Assembly: GCA_021647145.1 (NCBI GenBank) | Contig: JAKIVF010000151.1 | Location: forward strand, 1 to 6,966 | Reading direction: 5' to 3' | Source: Methylococcaceae bacterium | GTDB taxonomy: Bacteria > Pseudomonadota > Gammaproteobacteria > Methylococcales > Methylomonadaceae | DNA length: 6,966 nt | Part shown: positions 1-6,131 of the stretch, piece by piece | Layout of the letters: each line of letters opens with the position of its first letter | How positions within the stretch are numbered: position 1 is the first letter of the stretch | Program-made: the position numbers and the translations under genes | Notes under the pieces: model-generated | Seen by the model: only the letters and a program-made list of their open reading frames with translations | Databases searched by the model: none | Told to the model about the DNA's origin: nothing

Positions 1-274
1 TCAGTGTTTGGCTGACGATCCTTTCTAATCAGGTTTTTTTTGACCACTTTATTTTCATCGAGCATGATTGCTTTTCTCTATCATCGGCGTTGGGATGAAA
101 AAATATTTTGATAATTACAAAACGGATATGGTGAACGCCAATGCATGGGGAAGGTCGCCCATTGCTATTGAGCAGCAATCCTTGCTGGCTTTGGTTACCC
201 ATTTATTAATGCGATTGTTTTCACATGAAAAAGGACAAGAGTTGGGTTTGAATAAAGATCATCAAACACAATAA
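1..274 (+). pseudogene. C-terminal remnant of an IS4-family transposase, frameshifted
   Basis: This looks like the decayed C-terminal end of a DDE transposase. Frame 1 reads LTTLFSSSMIAFLYHRRWDEKIF and then stops. The neighbouring frame continues from the same point as KKYFDNYKTDMVNANAWG and runs to a stop at 272-274. Joining the two frames across the A-rich run near 97-104 restores the IS4-family signature Y-(2)-R-(3)-E-(6)-K (Y.HR.R.WDE.E.KYFDNY.K) if about two bases, part of one Glu codon, were lost. There is a further in-frame stop at 13-15, so the 5' side is also damaged or the frame changes again. The remaining tail (SPIAIEQQSLLALVTHLLMRLF) is the hydrophobic helix usual after that motif. 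No terminal inverted repeat could be identified. The protein is not expected to be functional. The family call rests on motif spacing and not on a database match. Confidence 0.7.
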
Positions 275-329
275 AAATGCCATGAGAAAAAAGAAACCGC
301 GTATTATGTGCGAATTTGGGGAACAGCTC

Positions 330-357
330 TTTCTATCCATTTTTATAAAAATATGTT
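330..357 (+). promoter_or_regulatory. candidate promoter of the retron ncRNA
   Basis: A weak sigma-70-like pair is visible: TTTCTA at 330-335 as -35 and TATGTT at 352-357 as -10, with a 16-base spacer. Its start point would fall near 364, just before the a1 arm of the retron RNA at 368, which is where a retron promoter is expected. The match to consensus is poor (3/6 and 4/6), and TATAAA at 344-349 is a competing -10. Position is the main argument. The stretch 275-329 between the transposase remnant and this site shows nothing else I can name. Confidence 0.35.
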
Positions 358-370
358 AATCTTAGATTAA
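356..370. repeat. 15-bp perfect inverted repeat at the 5' edge of the ncRNA
   Basis: TTAATCT (356-362), a single central T (363), then AGATTAA (364-370) form a perfect dyad. It begins inside the proposed -10 element and ends inside the a1 arm of the retron RNA. It could be an operator for a dimeric regulator or chance in AT-rich DNA. No partner regulator is encoded in the window. Confidence 0.4.
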
Positions 371-579
371 GCAAATGAGCCTTGCAACCCGAATAGTGGA
401 TCGCTATTCATGCATACAGCCTAGCAACGCGTCATTAACTTGCTCTTTACTAAAGCGGGATCGCACTACTAGTACGCATTACTATTTCGTTTCTTGGAAA
501 CTAATAAGCGTACTAGTAGTGGATCCCGCATCGAGTGTAGCAAGCTAATTGTTTGATTGAGCGAAGGTATTTGCTTACT
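364..579 (+). ncRNA. retron msr-msd non-coding RNA
   Basis: This is the RNA that serves as both primer and template for msDNA synthesis by the RT encoded just downstream. The bracket duplex is a1 TAAGCAAAT (368-376) paired with a2 ATTTGCTTA (569-577), 9 bp without mismatch. Inside it, CCTT (380-383) can pair with AAGG (564-567) and GC (384-385) with GC (561-562) after a small internal loop. The msr part carries a hairpin at 391-409 (GAATAG with CTATTC, plus a T.G and a G-C pair). The msd part is the long hairpin at 434-549. The branching guanosine, whose 2'-OH primes cDNA synthesis, is most likely G379 in TGAGC directly after a1, with G384 as the alternative. The cDNA would then start near 560-568 and end somewhere near 430-440. 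The exact ends cannot be read from sequence. The gene lies about 90 bases upstream of the RT gene, as is usual for retrons. Confidence 0.85.
434..549 (+). other. msd stem-loop (template of the msDNA)
   Basis: The lower stem pairs ATTA-A-CTTGCT (434-444) with AGCAAG-C-TAAT (539-549): 10 bp with one A/C mismatch. An internal loop follows (445-454 against 530-538). The upper stem pairs GCGGGATC (455-462) with GATCCCGC (522-529). After the bulged G463, C464 pairs with G521 and ACTACTAGTACGC (465-477) pairs with GCGTACTAGTAGT (508-520). The tip folds further: ATTA (478-481) with TAAT (502-505), and GTTTC (489-493) with GAAAC (497-501) around loop TTG. A long hairpin in this position is the hallmark of a retron msd. 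An alternative 5-bp hairpin, AGCAA (423-427) with TTGCT (440-444), competes with the lower stem but is weaker. Confidence 0.85.
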
Positions 580-581
580 GG

Positions 582-623
582 AAAAGGGTGAGTAATCTTT
601 AATAAGGTTACTCACTTTTTTTT
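582..623 (+). terminator. intrinsic terminator between ncRNA and RT gene
   Basis: GGGTGAGTAATCTT (586-599) pairs with AAGGTTACTCACTT (604-617) around the loop TAAT (600-603). The core of 8 Watson-Crick bp is GTGAGTAA (588-595) with TTACTCAC (608-615). It runs directly into eight Ts (616-623). The A-run at 582-585 before the stem can pair with the T-run, so it might also work on the opposite strand. On the + strand it should end most ncRNA transcripts and let only a fraction read into the RT operon. Confidence 0.85.
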
Positions 624-666
624 GCCATTTTTTTAATATAGTAGGCCTGACAAAAGTACATCTATT

Positions 667-2397
667 ATGACTCAATTATCCCGTCAAGAACTTTACGATA
701 AAATAAAGGAAACGTCTAAAGATGAATACATTCTCAGCGAAATGCAGCGATTGGGATATTGGAAGGAAGGTGAAAAACCAAGTGTTGCTGAAACACTAAT
801 AAAAAAGAAGGCTGAGCTTCAAACTGAAATTAATAAGCTTTCCCGAGAAATAAAGGATCCGAAAGAAGCTCTAAAAGCCATTCATAAACAACGAATGGCA
901 GAAGCAAGACAACGACGTATTGATACTAAAGTAAAACAAGAATTAAAGCGTTTTAAAAGTGCAGAGGAATGGCATAAACGTAAACAAAATAAAATTGAAT
1001 ATTTAGGTAACGCCTGTAGCACCAACTCTAAAAGTGATGAAACAGCAAAAAATACAAATAGTGATAAACTAAGACTGCACCAACTCCCCACCTGTTCCAC
1101 AGCAATCCAGTTAGCCGAAGCTATAGCAATCACACTTAATGAACTACGCTTTTTGTGCTATACCAATGAAGTATCAAAAATCACTCATTACCAACGCTTT
1201 GGAATTCATAAAAAAACAGGTGGTGTACGTTTGATTTCTGCTCCGATGCCGCGTTTAAAGCGTCTTCAATATTGGGTGTTGGATAATATTTTGCAAAAAA
1301 TTCCACTCTCTAATAATGCGCATGGTTTTGTGCCATTAAGAAGTATTGTTACCAATGCACAACCGCATGTTGGTAAGAAGGTTGTGATCAACATGGATCT
1401 TAAAGATTTCTTTCCGACTGTTGGTTATCCCAGAATTAAAGGACTCTTTGCCAATCAAGGGTATGGCGAGGAAGTCTCTATTTTGCTCGCTCTAATTTGT
1501 TCAGAGCCGGATACACAAACCGTTGAAATGGATGGGCAACGCTATTATATCCACAGTAAGGAGCGATTTTTACCACAAGGCGCACCTACTAGCCCTGCCA
1601 TCAGTAATATAATATGTTACCGAATGGATAAACGTCTTCAGGGTTTAGCCAAAAAATATGGTTTTGTATATACTCGATACGCCGATGATTTGACCTTTTC
1701 TAGCCAGGATATTGACAAAATCATGCCTTTGTTAAACTGGGTTAAAGCGACCGTAACTGAAGAAGGTTTTGTTGTACATCCCGAAAAAACACGAATTATG
1801 CATCAAGGAGTCAGACAGGAAGTGACTGGCATTGTTGTTAATGAGCAGCTATCCGTTAATCGGAAACATCTTAAGCAGTTTAGAGCATTATTATTCCAGA
1901 TCAAAAAAGATGGCTATGGCAATAAAAAATGGGGGAAGGGCGGTAGTTTATTACCCACACTAAAGGGGTATGCTCATTTTGTAAAAATGGTTAATCCCCT
2001 TAAGGGGCAACAATTTTTAACACAAATCCAGGAAATAATTCAGCTACATGGCTACCCTAATGAAACACCTAAACAAGGGCGGAGTACTTCTGATTTTCGC
2101 AAAGCAGCAGCGCAGGGAAAATTACCTCTAGGTTCCATGCAAGTAGCACAGCCTACCTTACCACCTGACATTAATAAAATGATCCAGCATCGAGATGTTC
2201 TGGATTTAGTCCGTGAGGAATTAGGTTTGCCAGCATTGGAAGATCCTAAACAAAAAAAAGAAACCGGCTCTTCTGATAAGCCTATGGTTCAACCATTAAC
2301 AGCAGAGGATGAAAATAGAAGTCATGTTAACGAGAACGATATAAATTCCAGTGGATTCTTTAGTCGTATTAAATCTTTGTTCGGAGGTGATAAATGA
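667..2397 (+). CDS. retron reverse transcriptase, probably type XIII
   Basis: RNA-directed DNA polymerase of 576 residues that copies the msd RNA into msDNA and normally stays bound to it. The RT core lies at about 155-465. Visible motifs, in order: GFVPLRSI (220-227), the retron region X motif NAxxH as NAQPH (230-234), NMDLKDFFPT with catalytic Asp244 (242-251), LPQGAPTSPAISN (302-314), the active site YADD (338-341, Asp340 and Asp341), and the retron region Y motif VTG (386-388). The protein is much longer than a typical retron RT of about 300-350 residues. An N-terminal extension of about 150 residues includes a Lys/Glu-rich helical stretch (about 40-110). A C-terminal extension (about 470-576) ends in GFFSRIKSLFGGDK. 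ATG at 667 is the first start after the in-frame stop at 634-636. It lacks a clear Shine-Dalgarno (GTAGG at 641-645 is too far), which suggests low translation. No separate promoter is convincing after the terminator. All catalytic residues are intact. Confidence 0.95.
   Translation: MTQLSRQELYDKIKETSKDEYILSEMQRLGYWKEGEKPSVAETLIKKKAELQTEINKLSREIKDPKEALKAIHKQRMAEARQRRIDTKVKQELKRFKSAEEWHKRKQNKIEYLGNACSTNSKSDETAKNTNSDKLRLHQLPTCSTAIQLAEAIAITLNELRFLCYTNEVSKITHYQRFGIHKKTGGVRLISAPMPRLKRLQYWVLDNILQKIPLSNNAHGFVPLRSIVTNAQPHVGKKVVINMDLKDFFPTVGYPRIKGLFANQGYGEEVSILLALICSEPDTQTVEMDGQRYYIHSKERFLPQGAPTSPAISNIICYRMDKRLQGLAKKYGFVYTRYADDLTFSSQDIDKIMPLLNWVKATVTEEGFVVHPEKTRIMHQGVRQEVTGIVVNEQLSVNRKHLKQFRALLFQIKKDGYGNKKWGKGGSLLPTLKGYAHFVKMVNPLKGQQFLTQIQEIIQLHGYPNETPKQGRSTSDFRKAAAQGKLPLGSMQVAQPTLPPDINKMIQHRDVLDLVREELGLPALEDPKQKKETGSSDKPMVQPLTAEDENRSHVNENDINSSGFFSRIKSLFGGDK
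2383..2387 (+). promoter_or_regulatory. strong RBS of the WGR/HEAT gene, inside the RT gene
   Basis: GGAGG lies six bases before the ATG at 2394, within the last codons of the RT gene. Together with the ATGA start/stop overlap (2394-2397) it fixes this start and indicates translational coupling. It contrasts with the missing RBS of the RT gene, so the accessory protein may be made in excess over RT. Confidence 0.85.
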
Positions 2398-5300
2398 AAC
2401 TAATTCGTCAAACTCTTTTACGCTTTCAAAAAGGCACGACATCCGACAAGGTTTATGAAGTTGAGCTTGTAGAAACTGCCGAAAATTGTCTAGTTAATTT
2501 TCGCTATGGTAAATATGGTGCTAACTTACGTGAAGGTAGCAAAACCAAATCACCTGTTGAATTAAACGAAGCGACTAAAATTGCTGATAGCTTATTGGTT
2601 AGTAAAATTAATAAGGGTTATTGGGTGGTTTCTGGCTATGACCCTATCAATAAAATAATGGTAGGAAAGCAGGCGGTTGATAAACAGGTTGCTAAAAAGA
2701 AAAAAACAGAAACGTTAAGTGATTCTGAACGAAACCAAAGAATTGTTGATCGCTTGGAGCAGTTTAGTAAAGAGAGTAGTGGTAGCGTTTTTAGTAGTAA
2801 GTCTGATACTAAAAACATTGATGGCTACAGTCTTGGTCGAACCCTTTGGAAAGCTGGGGAACTGCGTATAAAAGCAGCAGTGCCTCCAATAATATCAATA
2901 CTTAAAGCGGAAAAGGTTAGCAAGCAACCCATAGATTATTACAGTATCATGTGGGCTTTAGGGCGCACAGCGGATGAACAAGTGCTTCCTCTGCTAGATA
3001 AGCTTGAAAAAAAGCTGCCTGATAATACGCAGTATATGCTGAAAGAAGTCAAGATGGCTTTATCTTCTAAGTCAGAACAATTTATTACTGCCTCGGATAT
3101 TGATTTCCCTGAAACTCTGATAAAAATTGATCAATATGATGAAATTGAGAAATTATCATTTAGGTCATTAGATGATGAGGAGAAAGAATACACTCACCTT
3201 GTAATGGAATTACATGGGATAACAGCCGAAGTAGAGACTGCAATAAAACAGTTAATTATTGAGGATGCATTGGAGAGTGAATATTTATCCAAATACCTAT
3301 CCAATCGAACGGTTGAAATCATTAACAAAAATGAAGCTGCTTATCCTGAGTTATCTGATGCAATAGAAAGATTATTAGAAAACAAATCAAATAATTTAAT
3401 CAATGAAAAATCTGTCAAATATAAATCAGATTATGATTTATATAAGTCTATAGTAGAAAAAATTGACTTAGTTGCCGTTTTTGATGGAGATACCTACACT
3501 GCAAGACATGCTGAACTTGGAAAACTAGATTGGATTTGGGGAGAGGATCAAAAATTACTCAGAAAGGCTATTAAAAAAACCAAAAAAGTTAAGGATGTAA
3601 AGCATTTATTTAAGCAGGTTGAAAAATATGCTGAGTTAACTTCAGATCTAAGCCACAATTTTACAGATCAAGAGATCACTCATTTTTATCAAATTACTAA
3701 AGATGCAGGCGTTTTTGATGATGTATCAAAAGTTATTGATCAGTTTAAACTTAAGGATTCTCGTTGGTATTTTTTGAATGAAAACCTGAGTCAAGCAACA
3801 AGAAGTAAATGCGAAAGAAACATCAAGAACCTGGTTGTTCAACTTTTTCAAAATCAATTTCATGCTTTACGACTACAAGCACTAAAACCGAAGCAAGCTC
3901 TTTTGGAAACCCACCAAGCTTCTGCTCTAGATCTATATGGAGCATCATTGTCAGATGCTGACCTAAGAATTCAAATACTTAGTGTTATTAAAAATACGCC
4001 GGTTAGAGCTCCTTTTACGCAAACATTTAGACGCATTTACAAAATCGCTGAATTTCGTGATGATGCAGAAGTATTGGCAATTCTCAATTATCGAATAGAA
4101 GCAACATCACCTTCACCAAGTAATTATTGGGACGATATTCCAAAACCCTTTTCAAAAGCAACCAAAGAATATTTCAGACGGAGAATGGTGAGGACGTTAC
4201 GAAATATTGCAAAGTTTCAATCAACCTCCTATTTACAGTACGCCAAGGCAATATTACTTCAAGCCGATGATAATGATAAAGTTTTAAAGGCTTATTCCAA
4301 AAAATCTGGTCGAATTTTTTTTCCTAGATTAGCCGCTTTAAATTTTATTTTACATGAAAATAGCCAGAGCTTTTCTAAAAACTATTTAGGCATTTGGCAC
4401 TTAAAAGAAAAAAGAAAAGAAGTGGCTAGACCTGAGGCTTATCCTGAATTATGGGACCACGCTGAAAATGAATTACTGGATATATTACTTGCTTGTAAAG
4501 CACAAATGGTCAATGACTTTGCTTTTAACAAGTTTAGTAAAAAGAAGTCTTATTTAGATAAAATTAGCCTGCAAGAATGGATCAATCTTGTGCAACGACC
4601 TTATGAAAACACAGCTCTGTTAGCACTGGATTATCTTCAAGATGATCTCACTAACATTGAGGTAATGAAAGCAGTGTTAGTATCGATATTTGAATCTGTT
4701 CGTAAAAGAGCACTTAAAGCATTAGAAGGAGAATCACTCGGAGAAAAAATAGATTTATTGGTGCTGATGCTACTTTCTGAACATGACGATGTTTATGAGT
4801 TTGCTAAATCTTATCTTTATACTGCCCAAGAGAGATATACAGAACTCAGCGATCGTTTATTAGTTGAGTTGATGAATGCAAATCAAAATCAGCAAGCCAA
4901 TTATTTTGCTCGGGTAGAATGGTTGTTATTACATCCATTAAAAGCTAAAGCAAGTCTTGCATCAATTACACCATTACTCGCAAGGCCTGAACTAGAGTAT
5001 CAGCTATTAGCCTCAAAACTTCTTGAAGTGTCTGATTATAGTTTTGATGAGTTAGCAGAAAGTTATGAGTTAATGTCTAATTCGGAATACCCTGAAATTA
5101 GAGCGGGGGCTATCTCATTACTGGCAAAACTTTCCACCGAAGAAAAAATCAAACATAAAGCTCTTTTATTTAAAGCATTAGTTGATAAAAATGCTAATCT
5201 ACGACAAAAATCTCGCAAAGTTATTGCTGGCATAGATGACCAAGGTTTTAGAATAGAGACTTTTGATTATGTGTTACCCGAGTTCTTTAAAGCCGAGCCT

Positions 5301-6131
5301 GTGGACGGTTTTTCAGACGATATGCTGGAGCTGGTCGTAGTACTTAAGCCAATGCACACCGATGTAGATTCCAATGTGCTGTGGCGATTATTAAATGCTA
5401 AAAGCAAATTGGCTGAATGGGTGGGAGCTATTATTTTAGTTGCTCGAAAAGCGGATGAATTTTCAGTAAAGCAACTTTCTATACTTTCTAAAAATGCCAC
5501 GCTTAGTGTGCGTGACTGGGCTTTAGATTGTTTTGAGGCCAATTTAACTTTAACCACTGATCACTACTCAGAAGCTATCCGGATATTAGATAACCGGTGG
5601 GATGATAGTCGGGAACGTGCTATAGAATTCTTCCAGAAAATGTTTGATGAATCGTTTTGGGACACTGAAAAAACAATAGCTGTTTGCGACAATGTGTATC
5701 CCGATGTTCAACGTTTTGGGCGTGATTTGGTCAGCCGTTTCTTTAACCAATATCAGGGGGAAGAATATCTGGTTAAGCTAAGTCAGCATCCTTCTGCCAA
5801 TGTGCAATTATTTGTCTCCGGTTTTTTAAAGGAATATGCGACTGACCAAACAAACATTATTTTGTCATTGCAGCCTTATTTTACCACCGTTCTTTCACAA
5901 GTGAATAGAGGCCGCATTATTAAAGATCGAATTATTAGTTTCCTCTTTGATGAAGCACAAAAAAATGTAGGCGTTGCCAGAATGGTAGTTGAACTGTTTA
6001 GCGATCAGTCAATTAGTATGGTTATAACTGACAAAATGAAATATATCAAAACATTGTTTAAACTCCAATCACAGTTTACGGAAATAAAAACACCGGTGGT
6101 CGTTATTGAGCCAGAGGTGAGGGCAATCTAA
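2394..6131 (+). CDS. WGR-domain HEAT/ARM-repeat protein, retron accessory (ARM) protein
   Basis: Large protein of 1245 residues, presumed cytoplasmic, with no signal peptide or membrane segment seen. Residues 1-80 resemble a WGR domain: VYEVELVE (20-27), then VNFRYGKYGANLREGSKT (34-51) and a helix leading to KGYWV. The signature WGR is degenerate here (RYGKYG at 37-42). WGR domains in PARP-type proteins bind DNA ends and contact partner domains. After a Lys-rich linker (about 90-115) the rest is mainly helical. HEAT-like pairs are visible at about 160-208 (VPPIISIL, then IMWALGRTADEQVLPLLDKL), 735-780 (LALDYL, then VRKRALKALEG), 895-947 (PEIRAGAISLLAKL, then ANLRQKSRKVIAGI) and 1035-1085. No nuclease, ATPase or protease motif was recognised. 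It overlaps the RT gene by 4 bases and the next gene by 1. The position and repeat type fit the ARM component of type XIII retrons, and a scaffold or effector role is inference. The alternative is a MolR/DUF4132-like WGR protein. Confidence 0.85.
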   Translation: MKLIRQTLLRFQKGTTSDKVYEVELVETAENCLVNFRYGKYGANLREGSKTKSPVELNEATKIADSLLVSKINKGYWVVSGYDPINKIMVGKQAVDKQVAKKKKTETLSDSERNQRIVDRLEQFSKESSGSVFSSKSDTKNIDGYSLGRTLWKAGELRIKAAVPPIISILKAEKVSKQPIDYYSIMWALGRTADEQVLPLLDKLEKKLPDNTQYMLKEVKMALSSKSEQFITASDIDFPETLIKIDQYDEIEKLSFRSLDDEEKEYTHLVMELHGITAEVETAIKQLIIEDALESEYLSKYLSNRTVEIINKNEAAYPELSDAIERLLENKSNNLINEKSVKYKSDYDLYKSIVEKIDLVAVFDGDTYTARHAELGKLDWIWGEDQKLLRKAIKKTKKVKDVKHLFKQVEKYAELTSDLSHNFTDQEITHFYQITKDAGVFDDVSKVIDQFKLKDSRWYFLNENLSQATRSKCERNIKNLVVQLFQNQFHALRLQALKPKQALLETHQASALDLYGASLSDADLRIQILSVIKNTPVRAPFTQTFRRIYKIAEFRDDAEVLAILNYRIEATSPSPSNYWDDIPKPFSKATKEYFRRRMVRTLRNIAKFQSTSYLQYAKAILLQADDNDKVLKAYSKKSGRIFFPRLAALNFILHENSQSFSKNYLGIWHLKEKRKEVARPEAYPELWDHAENELLDILLACKAQMVNDFAFNKFSKKKSYLDKISLQEWINLVQRPYENTALLALDYLQDDLTNIEVMKAVLVSIFESVRKRALKALEGESLGEKIDLLVLMLLSEHDDVYEFAKSYLYTAQERYTELSDRLLVELMNANQNQQANYFARVEWLLLHPLKAKASLASITPLLARPELEYQLLASKLLEVSDYSFDELAESYELMSNSEYPEIRAGAISLLAKLSTEEKIKHKALLFKALVDKNANLRQKSRKVIAGIDDQGFRIETFDYVLPEFFKAEPVDGFSDDMLELVVVLKPMHTDVDSNVLWRLLNAKSKLAEWVGAIILVARKADEFSVKQLSILSKNATLSVRDWALDCFEANLTLTTDHYSEAIRILDNRWDDSRERAIEFFQKMFDESFWDTEKTIAVCDNVYPDVQRFGRDLVSRFFNQYQGEEYLVKLSQHPSANVQLFVSGFLKEYATDQTNIILSLQPYFTTVLSQVNRGRIIKDRIISFLFDEAQKNVGVARMVVELFSDQSISMVITDKMKYIKTLFKLQSQFTEIKTPVVVIEPEVRAI
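6119..6123 (+). promoter_or_regulatory. RBS of the third retron gene
   Basis: GAGGG lies seven bases before the ATG at 6131 and is preceded by a further AGAGGTGA (6113-6120). It sits in the last codons of the WGR/HEAT gene. The TAATG overlap at 6129-6133 supports coupled translation and this start. Confidence 0.75.

Noticed and set aside
68..274. Intact small protein of 68 residues starting at 68
   Set aside because: The upstream neighbouring frame continues the same transposase motif, so this is a fragment of a broken gene and not an independent small gene.
423..444. Second msr hairpin AGCAA/TTGCT
   Set aside because: It uses the same bases (439-444) as the stronger 10-bp lower msd stem, so it is kept only as an alternative or transient fold.
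622..642. Separate promoter for the RT gene (TTGCCA with TATAGT)
   Set aside because: The spacing between the two boxes is only 9 bases, and no other pair near 624-660 has acceptable spacing.
469..675. 68-codon open frame on the - strand across the msd and terminator
   Set aside because: It is antisense to a strongly structured RNA, its openness follows from the inverted repeats, and the translation resembles nothing known.
882..1133. 83-codon open frame on the - strand inside the RT gene
   Set aside because: It lies wholly within a convincing gene on the other strand, has a Ser/Leu/Cys-rich composition and no RBS argument.
667..2397. Group II intron maturase, diversity-generating retroelement RT or Abi/UG-type RT
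   Set aside because: The RT has the retron NAxxH and VTG motifs and an msr-msd upstream. No intron domain V, no template/variable repeat pair was noticed, and the active site YADD is canonical.
2636..2818. 60-codon open frame on the - strand inside the WGR/HEAT gene
   Set aside because: Shadow of the coding strand. The hydrophobic composition comes from reading Lys/Glu/Ser codons in reverse.
5267..5557. 96-codon open frame on the - strand inside the WGR/HEAT gene
   Set aside because: Ser/Thr-rich shadow frame with no start signal or recognisable domain.
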